From positions 1-31,021 of IMG/VR virus record IMGVR_UViG_3300008217_001901: 31,021 nucleotides of DNA; one strand, written 5' to 3'. The position numbers and the translations under genes are program-made. Below are positions 1-6,669 of the stretch, piece after piece (the stretch's first letter is position 1; every line of letters starts with the position of its first letter). A model generated the notes under the pieces. It had not been told where the DNA came from, ran no database searches, and saw nothing but the letters and a program-made list of their open reading frames with translations. Source of the DNA: a virus.

Positions 1-1
1 G

Positions 2-274
2 CATAGTGGGGACCGTGTGGTCATCGTTAAGGTCAATCCCAAGGATGTTGTGTCGGTCCCAACTGACTGTGAGTGTCAGAAGGTTCGCACCTGTGAGTAT
101 CAGGTTATTGCCGACTATGAAGGACCGCTTGAGAGTCTTCTTCATAAGTCAGAAGATGGCGAGGCTTGGACCGAAGATGAGTTTGCTGAGTTTATGAGCA
201 ACCTCATGGGTGTATCCGATGTGGAAGAAAGTGACGAGCAGGATGATCTGGACGACAACATGGGGAGTATTTAG
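2..274 (+). CDS. rIIB: RIIB-like protein, C-terminal part (cut by window edge)
   Basis: The reading frame is open from the first complete codon at base 2, so this is the last 90 residues of a longer gene. The segment GDRVVIVKVNPKDVVSVP followed by a Cys-containing strand and 'YQVIADY' resembles the C-terminal domain of T4 RIIB-type proteins, which carry a 'NP-x-DVVSVP' signature. T4 RIIB works with RIIA at the membrane and affects exclusion by resident prophages; its biochemical role is poorly defined. The tail is highly acidic (about 25 residues rich in D and E), which may be specific to this phage. The next gene begins four bases after the stop. RIIA is not in the window. A start at GTG 17 would give only 85 residues and is unlikely. 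The family call rests on recalled motif similarity. Confidence 0.6.
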   Translation, partial: HSGDRVVIVKVNPKDVVSVPTDCECQKVRTCEYQVIADYEGPLESLLHKSEDGEAWTEDEFAEFMSNLMGVSDVEESDEQDDLDDNMGSI

Positions 275-277
275 TGA

Positions 278-772
278 ATGAAAGAACCCTCAGATGTTTT
301 GATGTGGGTTCTCTATTGGACTTTCGGGATTGGATTTCTTATAGGATTTCTTCGACGAAAGCCCACAACTACTTCTAGTGCATGGCAAATTCCATTCGCT
401 CTAGAAACTAAAGAACCTGATACTATTGAGATTAGTGCTGATTCTTCACCTGAATCTGATTGGGATGAGATTTGTGATGCGGCTATCGACAAAGCCAAGC
501 GGGGAGATACCAGTGCTAGAACTTGGGTTACTAAACACATATACAAGAAACATGAAGTTCCAAAACCACCAAAGGTGGATAAACCTCCAAGAGAGGTTAA
601 GAAAGAAACCCCACCACTTACTTCTACAAGGGTGATTGAAGATGCTGTAATGTTCTTGTGTGGTTTAGGAGAAAAGAAAAGAAAGGTTGATCCTATAGTC
701 AAAGATTTAGGCACTAAGAAAAAATATGAGAAAGTGGAAGACTTAGTAAAAGACTTCTACAAACGCTCATAA
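278..772 (+). CDS. Membrane-anchored hypothetical protein
   Basis: This 164-residue protein begins three bases after the RIIB-like stop. It has one hydrophobic segment at about residues 8-25 followed by basic residues (RRK), which suggests an N-terminal anchor with the rest in the cytoplasm. The middle is Pro/Lys-rich (residues about 95-115) and the C-terminus is strongly basic. A short stretch (KRGDTSARTWVTKHIY, residues about 72-87) recalls small helical phage domains, but no family is recognised. It is followed within 10 bases by a strong terminator, so it probably closes the upstream operon. Confidence 0.6.
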   Translation: MKEPSDVLMWVLYWTFGIGFLIGFLRRKPTTTSSAWQIPFALETKEPDTIEISADSSPESDWDEICDAAIDKAKRGDTSARTWVTKHIYKKHEVPKPPKVDKPPREVKKETPPLTSTRVIEDAVMFLCGLGEKKRKVDPIVKDLGTKKKYEKVEDLVKDFYKRS

Positions 773-779
773 AACATTG

Positions 780-813
780 AAAGGGCGGGAGAAAACTCCC
801 GTCCTTTCTTTTT
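780..813 (+). terminator. Strong intrinsic terminator
   Basis: A 12-bp stem has its 5' arm at 780-791 and its 3' arm at 796-807, with one G-T mismatch that becomes a G-U pair in RNA. It closes on an AAAA loop and is followed by a CTTTTT tract. It lies just after the stop at 772 and ends the RIIB-side operon. Confidence 0.92.
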
Positions 814-830
814 ATGTGGAGGCGAATGTT

Positions 831-1379
831 ATGAACAGACTTAAAGGCATGACGTGTTACTTGTGTGGCCCGATGGACAGGGTTCCAGATGGAGGTGTTG
901 CTTGGAGAGAAGACATAACCCCACAGCTTAAAGAATTGGGGGTTGGTGTATTGGACCCATGCAAAAAGCCAAGTGAATACGCCACAGAAGATCAGAACAC
1001 TAGAGACTTAATAGAAGAGCATAAAAAAAATCTTAAGTTCTTCGAGGTTTCTGAAATAATGAAACCTATATGTGCTGTTGACCTCAGAATGGTTGACATA
1101 GCACATTTTCTTATTATGTATCTCGACCTAGACGTTCATATGTGTGGATCATACCATGAGGCTTTTGTTGCCGTAGGTCAGAAGAAGCCCGTCTTGGTGA
1201 TGTGCAAGCAGGGTGCGTCTCAACTTCCTAATTGGATGTTTGGAGTAATCCCTCACGAAATGGTATTCAACAACTGGTTCCAACTACTGGATTATCTACA
1301 CCATGTCGATTGCGATGAAACGGTAGACCATATGAATCGCTGGAGATTTTTCGACTTTAACAAAGTGTACGGAGTATAA
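831..1379 (+). CDS. Nucleoside 2-deoxyribosyltransferase-like protein
   Basis: A 182-residue protein. The start at ATG 831 is chosen because GGAGG at 818-822 sits in front of it. An in-frame TTG at 777 lies inside the terminator hairpin and can be discarded. The N-terminus reads 'MTCYLCGPMD' and is followed by a Trp/Arg-containing helix and 'LDPCKKP'. This matches the Rossmann-like opening of the nucleoside 2-deoxyribosyltransferase fold (YLAGPM...W R...L...G...V.DP). Later 'GSYHEAFVAV' and 'KPVLVMC' fit the E-containing helix and following strand of that family, which places the probable nucleophile at the Glu of GSYHEA. Family members transfer deoxyribose between bases or hydrolyse nucleosides and nucleotides, so a nucleotide-salvage role is plausible. 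The exact substrate is unknown. Confidence 0.7.
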   Translation: MNRLKGMTCYLCGPMDRVPDGGVAWREDITPQLKELGVGVLDPCKKPSEYATEDQNTRDLIEEHKKNLKFFEVSEIMKPICAVDLRMVDIAHFLIMYLDLDVHMCGSYHEAFVAVGQKKPVLVMCKQGASQLPNWMFGVIPHEMVFNNWFQLLDYLHHVDCDETVDHMNRWRFFDFNKVYGV

Positions 1380-1386
1380 TATACTA
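1374..1386 (+). promoter_or_regulatory. AT-rich promoter-like motif GTATAATATACTA (copy 1)
   Basis: This 13-mer is identical to the one at 12671 and similar to others in the window. Here its last base is the A of the ATG at 1386. A transcript starting about seven bases after TATAAT would begin at or just after that start codon. It would therefore be leaderless for the 1386 gene, or would serve the next gene at 1704. This is the weakest placement of the set and could be chance in AT-rich DNA. Confidence 0.35.
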
Positions 1387-1622
1387 TGGCTAAATACAAA
1401 CGGCACGTTCCGGCCAAACAGGAATCCTATGACTACCCAACCAGATTTGGTAGCCACTCGTCCATGATCGACGAAGAAAAAACAGGCGAATTAAATGACG
1501 ACCAAGTGGTTGTTCTTAAAGACGAACACGGGTATTATATAACAGACAGGAAAAGAATAGACTCAGGACTAGCAGACCCCAATAGATATAAAAGCGACAG
1601 ATTAAAGTTCCACAAGAGATGA
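1386..1622 (+). CDS. Small hydrophilic hypothetical protein
   Basis: A 78-residue charged protein rich in Lys, Asp and Tyr, with no membrane segment or signal peptide. It starts six bases after the preceding stop. The start region lacks a well-spaced ribosome site: an ACGGAG lies 12 bases before the ATG. Instead the ATG abuts the AT-rich motif at 1374. A beta-hairpin-like stretch (VVVLKDEHGYYITDRK) is visible at residues about 41-56. No family is recognised. It probably belongs with the deoxyribosyltransferase-like gene upstream. Confidence 0.5.
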   Translation: MAKYKRHVPAKQESYDYPTRFGSHSSMIDEEKTGELNDDQVVVLKDEHGYYITDRKRIDSGLADPNRYKSDRLKFHKR

Positions 1623-1703
1623 GGTTTGTCTTTTCCAAACTTTCCCGCTATTAATGTCGTAGTCTGGCGCTTTTGCAGACCGAGTGAAAAAAGGAGAACA
1701 ACT

Positions 1704-2942
1704 ATGTTACACGTTCAATTCAATAGACGCGACTTCATGAAGGTTGGAGCAGTCGGTGCTGGACTTTCCTCAGTGGGGTTGTCGGACGCGCACGCTGATA
1801 CCATGCCAGCCAATGAAAAGTCGGTGGTGTGGCTATGGCTCGGTGGTGGAGCAACACACATCGAAACATTCGATCCGAAACCTATGGCTCCAGAAGGAGT
1901 ACGGTCTACGACAGGCTCAATTATGACCAATGGTGATTTTCTCCTTGGTGGGAACTTCATTAAAATGGCAAGCAGGGGAGACAAGATCGCGGTAGTCAGG
2001 TCGTTTGCCCACAGAAACTCTAGTCACAGAACTGGTACTCACTGGGTGATGACAGGCCACAACTCTACCGACAATACGCCCCAATCAATGCAGCAAGAGC
2101 CATCCTATGGTTCTATCATGTCTTCCGTCTATGGAGCTAATCATCCAGTTAACGGAATGCCAACATACGTCAAAGTTAATGGGATAAGTTTTGACGGGGC
2201 CGCTTGGTTAGGCGGAAAGTATAAACCCTACGAATCTAGCGGCGAGGGAGTAGACAATCTTAAATCTAGGATTGAAAATAACAGATTTCTCGAACGCCGT
2301 GATTTGGTAAAGGGCTTTGATAAACTAAAGCTATCCAACGACCTTGAACTCTGGGGAGATCTTCGCAAGCAGTCCTATGGTCTTATTCTTGGCAATGCAA
2401 GTGAAGCCTTCGACCTTAAAAAGGAGCCAGAGGCTAGTCGCAACAAGTACGGCAAGGGGCTTGGAGAGCAAATGCTTCTCGCTCGTCGGTTAGTAGAAAA
2501 CGGGACAAAGTTTGTCACCCTCCACTACGGCGGCTGGGACATGCACGGAAACATAGCGAAGTCCCTTAACGGAAAAATGCCCACGTTAGATCACGCCTTG
2601 TCTACATTTATTGATGACCTTCACGAAAAAGGTATGAGCAAGAATGTTCTGCTAGTGGTAACGGGAGAGTTCGGTCGGACCTATCGTGTTAACAAAAATG
2701 CTGGACGCGACCACTGGCCGCAACTCAGCCCTCTGATGTTCAGTGGTGGGGACTTTGACATGGGCAGGGTCATTGGAGAGTCCACAGCGAAGGCTGAGAC
2801 GCCCAAGAGCGATCCTCTGGGACCAAAGGATGTCACGGCGACACTATTTGCCCACTTCGGAATCGACCCACAGACACAGAAGATTGACTTCGCCGGTCGT
2901 CCTCGTTATTTTGTAGAAAGCGATGCAAAGGTAATCCTATGA
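1704..2942 (+). CDS. DUF1501 family protein with Tat signal
   Basis: A 412-residue protein. ATG 1704 is chosen because AAAGGAG at about 1690-1696 precedes it; a longer frame from TTG 1626 has no ribosome site. Residues 8-13 (RRDFMK) form a twin-arginine motif, followed by a Gly/Ala/Ser-rich hydrophobic stretch and a probable AHA cleavage site near residue 31. The mature part shows DUF1501 hallmarks: VVWLWLGGGATHIETFDPKP, the SFAHRNSSHRTGTHWVMTG region, a GGWDMHGN block and GEFGRT...GRDHWP near the end. DUF1501 belongs to the alkaline-phosphatase/sulfatase-like fold group and its biochemical role is not established. It is common in Planctomycetes and very unusual in a phage. By my count 13 of 21 Arg codons are CGN, against 6 of 24 in the 5155 gene, which suggests recent transfer from a host. 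Its ATGA stop/start overlap couples it to the Fe-S carrier gene. Confidence 0.9.
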   Translation: MLHVQFNRRDFMKVGAVGAGLSSVGLSDAHADTMPANEKSVVWLWLGGGATHIETFDPKPMAPEGVRSTTGSIMTNGDFLLGGNFIKMASRGDKIAVVRSFAHRNSSHRTGTHWVMTGHNSTDNTPQSMQQEPSYGSIMSSVYGANHPVNGMPTYVKVNGISFDGAAWLGGKYKPYESSGEGVDNLKSRIENNRFLERRDLVKGFDKLKLSNDLELWGDLRKQSYGLILGNASEAFDLKKEPEASRNKYGKGLGEQMLLARRLVENGTKFVTLHYGGWDMHGNIAKSLNGKMPTLDHALSTFIDDLHEKGMSKNVLLVVTGEFGRTYRVNKNAGRDHWPQLSPLMFSGGDFDMGRVIGESTAKAETPKSDPLGPKDVTATLFAHFGIDPQTQKIDFAGRPRYFVESDAKVIL

Positions 2943-3262
2943 TAACATTTACCGAGGCCGCGTTAGAAAAAGTTGAAGAGTTTGGTAAAGATCATCCAAC
3001 CGCAGTTTTACGCATAGGCGTTGTGGGTGGTGGATGCAGCGGCTTTGAATATAAGATGGGTTTCATTGAAGAAGAAGAAGTTGATGATACTTTTTCTAAA
3101 TACAAACAAAAAGATGTTTCGTTTGTTGTAGATAAAAAGGGTGAGCCATTTATTGACGGCTGCACGGTTGACTGGATTGAAAACTTAATGCAAAGAGGCT
3201 TTCAGTTTGATAATCCTAACGCAACAGGAAGCTGTGGGTGCAATAAGAGCTTTAGCGTATGA
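2939..3262 (+). CDS. A-type iron-sulfur cluster carrier (IscA/HesB/ErpA family)
   Basis: The 107-residue length is typical for the family. The three conserved cysteines are present: Cys33 in GGGCSGFEYKMGF, and Cys99 and Cys101 in GSCGCNKSF at the C-terminus. A-type carriers accept Fe-S clusters from scaffold proteins and pass them to apo-enzymes. HesB/IscA-like genes are known in cyanophages and other marine phages. The start overlaps the DUF1501 stop (ATGA), and the stop overlaps the next start the same way, so the three genes are probably translated together. The nearby radical SAM protein, which needs a 4Fe-4S cluster, is a possible client; that link is inference. Confidence 0.92.
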   Translation: MITFTEAALEKVEEFGKDHPTAVLRIGVVGGGCSGFEYKMGFIEEEEVDDTFSKYKQKDVSFVVDKKGEPFIDGCTVDWIENLMQRGFQFDNPNATGSCGCNKSFSV

Positions 3263-4131
3263 ATGCTATCAAGTGGTATGTATCTAAGTTTCCAGAAGCC
3301 CTGTACCCTTGTAGCGAGGAGGTCCAACAGGACTATAGCACCAAGGTTATAACTGGCAGACAGAAGATGGCCGAGTCTACGGTTGTCATTTGTGGTATAG
3401 CTAGAGATATATCCAAAAATATCATAGCCACTATAGCCAGAGTTGAACGCCTTGGACAAATGTTTGAAGACTACAGGGTGGTTATATATGAAAACGATTC
3501 GACTGATGGAACCGATATAGTATTAAGAGAGTGGGAGAGTCAAAACTACAAGGTAAAAATTATAAGCGAGAAACTAGGAGACACCAAATACGAATCAAAC
3601 ACCGATATAGAGAGACTGACTGCTCTTGCTGATTATAGAAACAATTATCTCCATCATATTTTTAATGGCGAGACCATTGTTCCAGATTATATCGTAGTGG
3701 CCGACTTGGATTTGCCGGGCGGGTGGAGCTACGAAGGCATATGCAATAGCTTTGGCTATGACAATTGGAGCGTTATGGGTTCTAACGGATTGCTATACGG
3801 AATATTGGAAGGGTCAACAGATGGCGAGATGAGAAGAGTTTATTATGATTCCTTAGCTTTTAGAAGACAAGGACACCCAGAACCTCACGTTAGCTCTGAC
3901 ATAAACGCCATAGTCTACAACAGAGGTGAATCTCCCATTCAGGTAGATTCGTGTTTTGGAGGATTGGCTCTTTATAAGTCTGATGCTTTTCGGCATGGCG
4001 CTAGATATTCAGGCCCAGACTGTGACCATGTAGAACTACACAGATTGATGCTTGATACTGGGATAGATGGAATTTATCTTAATCCTAGTCAGATAGTTCT
4101 GTATTCTAATGTACACTATACCATAGTCTGA
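3259..4131 (+). CDS. Glycosyltransferase, GT-A fold (GT69/CMT1-like)
   Basis: A 290-residue soluble protein. It has an N-terminal nucleotide-binding strand (STVVICGIARD, residues about 40-50), the motif YENDSTDGT at 77-85, and a DLDLPGG metal-binding DxD-type motif at about 149-155. The ENDSTDGT motif with a downstream LADYRN is typical of the alpha-1,3-mannosyltransferase CMT1/GT69-like group. The last part contains a Cys-Phe-Gly-Gly acceptor loop and a 'HVELHR' segment. It likely transfers a sugar from a nucleotide-sugar donor, but donor and acceptor cannot be read from sequence. It opens the 3.2-10.3 kb modification cluster and is coupled by an ATGA overlap to the Fe-S carrier gene. Confidence 0.75.
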   Translation: MNAIKWYVSKFPEALYPCSEEVQQDYSTKVITGRQKMAESTVVICGIARDISKNIIATIARVERLGQMFEDYRVVIYENDSTDGTDIVLREWESQNYKVKIISEKLGDTKYESNTDIERLTALADYRNNYLHHIFNGETIVPDYIVVADLDLPGGWSYEGICNSFGYDNWSVMGSNGLLYGILEGSTDGEMRRVYYDSLAFRRQGHPEPHVSSDINAIVYNRGESPIQVDSCFGGLALYKSDAFRHGARYSGPDCDHVELHRLMLDTGIDGIYLNPSQIVLYSNVHYTIV

Positions 4132-4135
4132 TCCA

Positions 4136-4876
4136 ATGTCTCTCCTCCCCATAAACATGATAATAGAGACAGCTTCCAGATGCAACCTCAAATGTGTGAT
4201 GTGTCCACAGGCTTTGCCACGCGAGAATGAACATGCCGTAAAAAGGCCAAAGTTTTTGGAAGAGGACTTGATAGACAAAATTATTCCTATGATGAAGACT
4301 CTGCAAGCCGTCCAGCTTCATGGAATAGGAGAACCTCTGATAAGTTCCTCTTTCTGGAAACTTCTCCAACATATACCTACAGATTGTTGGGCCGATGTTA
4401 ATACAAACCTAACAATCTTAACGGATCAAATGATTGACGATTTGCTGAATTCAAATTTGAAGGTGTTAAATGTTTCTCTTGACGCGGCTAACAAAGAGAC
4501 CTACCAAAAAATAAGAATGTATGATTTTGATACTGTCTTAAACAATTTAGCCAACTTTGTGGATGAAAAAAAATCTAGGAAACAAAAATATCCATTGGTC
4601 TACACCAATATGACACTGATGAAAGAAAATATTCATCAGATAATAGACTTTATGGATTTGACTATCGGGAAGCTTGGATGCGATACAGTAAAAGTATGGC
4701 CCATGAACAATTGGGGAGAAGCCAACCAGCATTACAACAGAGATTATGAAGATTGGACTTTTAATTATGAAGAGCAGGGCTTGTGGTACTATGAGTTCAC
4801 TTATAATCAAAAAATAAGAGAAGCCAAAGAATATGCCGACAAAAAAGGATGGGAGTTCTTTGGATACGAACTCTGA
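4136..4876 (+). CDS. Radical SAM enzyme, N-terminal catalytic part (frame interrupted)
   Basis: A 246-residue product with the radical SAM signature Cys16-x3-Cys20-x2-Cys23 in ASRCNLKCVMCPQ near the N-terminus, then 'LHGIGEPLI', the usual GGGEP-like SAM-binding strand. Later strands (LNVSLDAA, TNMTLMKEN) fit the TIM-barrel core. The frame stops at TGA 4874-4876. A typical C-terminal SPASM/twitch domain follows immediately in the +1 frame, covered by the next feature. The intact ancestor was therefore probably one radical SAM-SPASM protein of about 340 residues. Such proteins modify peptides, sugars or RNA. Placement among glycosyltransferases suggests a sugar or surface-polymer modification, which is inference. 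Whether the break is real, programmed or an assembly error is open. Confidence 0.82.
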   Translation: MSLLPINMIIETASRCNLKCVMCPQALPRENEHAVKRPKFLEEDLIDKIIPMMKTLQAVQLHGIGEPLISSSFWKLLQHIPTDCWADVNTNLTILTDQMIDDLLNSNLKVLNVSLDAANKETYQKIRMYDFDTVLNNLANFVDEKKSRKQKYPLVYTNMTLMKENIHQIIDFMDLTIGKLGCDTVKVWPMNNWGEANQHYNRDYEDWTFNYEEQGLWYYEFTYNQKIREAKEYADKKGWEFFGYEL

Positions 4877-5168
4877 TAACTGGCATCCAATGAAATCAGA
4901 CAAGCCAGAGGACGAATTAGTCTACACCGATTGTAGATATCCTTGGCATACCGTTCAAATATTAGCTGATGGTCAAGTTAGACCATGTTGCTGGAGCGCG
5001 GGGTCTCTAGGCAATCTACACGATAGCGATCTGGAAGAAATATGGGACGGAGCAAGAATTAAGGATTTGAGAAAGTGCATTCTAAATGACAAGATACACG
5101 AAATATGTGATGGGTCACCCTGTATATATGTTCAAAACGAGATGAGAAGAAGAGATGAACTATCTTAA
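4833..5168 (+). CDS. SPASM-domain fragment, C-terminal half of the radical SAM protein
   Basis: This frame holds the cysteine-rich end of a radical SAM-SPASM protein: DCRYPWHTVQI, ADGQVRPCCW, then GNLHDSDLEEIWDG and further cysteines in a C-x5-C-type tail, ligands for an auxiliary Fe-S cluster. It has no radical SAM motif and no good ribosome site before ATG 4833 or ATG 4890. It is therefore unlikely to be an independent gene and is best read as the continuation of the 4136 frame through a +1 shift somewhere between 4815 and 4876. The window for the shift contains an A6 run (4841-4846) and a CTC-TGA-T sequence at 4871. The stop overlaps the next start by about 14 bases, as in an intact operon. 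Confidence 0.7.
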   Translation: MPTKKDGSSLDTNSDNWHPMKSDKPEDELVYTDCRYPWHTVQILADGQVRPCCWSAGSLGNLHDSDLEEIWDGARIKDLRKCILNDKIHEICDGSPCIYVQNEMRRRDELS

Positions 5169-6669
5169 TAACGAGCGGTGGGAACAAGTTGGTTTACGCA
5201 CCAACGATATAGAGTTGAAAGAAGCTATGCTGACTGGACACGGCGAGGCAAAAGTTCTACCCCACACCGAGCTAGGGTTAATAGACGACAAAGGCAGGAA
5301 ATACAAAATATTGGATTTTGGCTGCGGAATAGGAAGAAATTTTAAGTATCTAAAAGGGTTCAGTACGGAGCTTCATGGTTATGATTTGGACCCCATTGTG
5401 GATAGATGTGAAGAATTGTGCGAAGAGGACATTGATCTGTTAACGAGCGATTGGTCTGAAGTTCAGCAAAACAAATACGACATGATTGTAGCCTCATTTG
5501 TATTTCAGACCATGGACAGTGCTGAAATAATCAAACAGTTCCTTGAAGACATGTCTAAGATTACTTCTATTTTATATGTAACTACCAGATGTTACATTGA
5601 CGGTCCCGATCATGAAAATGTTACCAAAATAATACTAGACGATCCTAACTTTGAAGTAGTGATAGAAGATTGCAATATAGATCAATTTGCAGCAGAAGAA
5701 TATCCAAGCGAAGCGCACTCCCAGTTTATTTGCAGGTCTGCAAATGAAACAAGATCAATCAATGAAATGGTTGACCTTAATTTCAAAACTCATTTCGACC
5801 ACAACGATCAGTTCTTCTATCGATCTTATGCTGACGCAATCAAAGACGTAAAAGATTGGTGCAACCATCTTCCAGAAGTAAGCGCTGTTTGCGGAATACC
5901 GCGAAGCGGGTCGTTTCTAGCGTCAGTCATTTCTCAATATCGCAACATACCACTTGTCACTATGGATGGACTCCTTAATGACAATTTCTGTTGGAGGCCA
6001 AGTGTGTCTAGAGCAATTTCTAAACCCCACGGCCCTATACTTGTCGTGGACGACACATCTTGGAGCGGTTCTTCCCTTGAGAGAACTAAAGCCTATCTAA
6101 AAAACAAAGGAGAATTTATTTACGGATGCTTGTATATAAACGAAGATAGAGAGGATGAAGTTGATCACTTCTATGGTATTTTCCCATCAGTTTTCCATAC
6201 GTGCGAGTGGAGTCTTCTAAGAGACCATCAATCTAGGGCGTATCTTTGCGATTTGGACGGCGTTTTTTGTCCAGATCACGACAGAAGTACAAAAGATGGA
6301 AGTCTGGAATACATAGAGCATTTAAAAACAGTCAAACCAACGGTTTATATCCCCCAATACCCCTTGATGAAAATTGTAACTGCCAGACTAGAAAAATATA
6401 GAGATATCACCGAGGACTGGTTGGCGATACACAAGATTAGATATAAGCAGCTAGTTATGAGTCCATATGACTCTGAAGAAGAAAGATTTGCAAAAGATGG
6501 GTTCGGTAAGTGGAAGGCAGATATTTACGGACGTTGCCCAGAAGCAGCCCTTTTTATAGAGAGCGAACACGCCCAAGCTGTTGAGATACATAAAGCAACA
6601 GAGAGACCTGTATTTTGCATGGATACAATGACGATGTTTGGAGGTGGGGGAATAGATGTCCCTTATTGA
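5155..6669 (+). CDS. Methyltransferase - phosphoribosyltransferase - HAD phosphatase fusion
   Basis: A 504-residue protein with three enzyme domains in one chain. Residues about 1-190 are a SAM-dependent methyltransferase: motif I ILDFGCGIGRN at 52-62 and an acidic strand end YDLDP at 76-80. Residues about 215-340 are a type I phosphoribosyltransferase fold: CGIPRSGSFLA at 246-256 and the PRPP loop ILVVDDTSWSGSS at 295-307. Residues about 360-500 are a HAD-type domain: CDLDGVF with Asp366 and Asp368, a KIVTARLEKY motif II region at about 406-415, and an ALFIESE acidic motif near 465. PRTase-HAD pairs are known in nucleotide and capsule-sugar contexts; the added N-terminal methyltransferase is unusual to my knowledge. 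The three active-site signatures all look intact. The reaction is unknown, but the neighbours suggest building or modifying a sugar or nucleotide derivative. Confidence 0.8.
   Translation: MNYLNNERWEQVGLRTNDIELKEAMLTGHGEAKVLPHTELGLIDDKGRKYKILDFGCGIGRNFKYLKGFSTELHGYDLDPIVDRCEELCEEDIDLLTSDWSEVQQNKYDMIVASFVFQTMDSAEIIKQFLEDMSKITSILYVTTRCYIDGPDHENVTKIILDDPNFEVVIEDCNIDQFAAEEYPSEAHSQFICRSANETRSINEMVDLNFKTHFDHNDQFFYRSYADAIKDVKDWCNHLPEVSAVCGIPRSGSFLASVISQYRNIPLVTMDGLLNDNFCWRPSVSRAISKPHGPILVVDDTSWSGSSLERTKAYLKNKGEFIYGCLYINEDREDEVDHFYGIFPSVFHTCEWSLLRDHQSRAYLCDLDGVFCPDHDRSTKDGSLEYIEHLKTVKPTVYIPQYPLMKIVTARLEKYRDITEDWLAIHKIRYKQLVMSPYDSEEERFAKDGFGKWKADIYGRCPEAALFIESEHAQAVEIHKATERPVFCMDTMTMFGGGGIDVPY

Noticed and set aside
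777-830. TTG start giving a longer deoxyribosyltransferase-like protein
   Set aside because: The extra codons lie in the terminator hairpin and GGAGG precedes ATG 831.
1662-1680. 5-bp GTCTG/CAGAC hairpin in the DUF1501 leader, and a similar weak GTTTG/CAAAC pair at 1624
   Set aside because: The stems are too short and have no clear U tract; this level is expected by chance.
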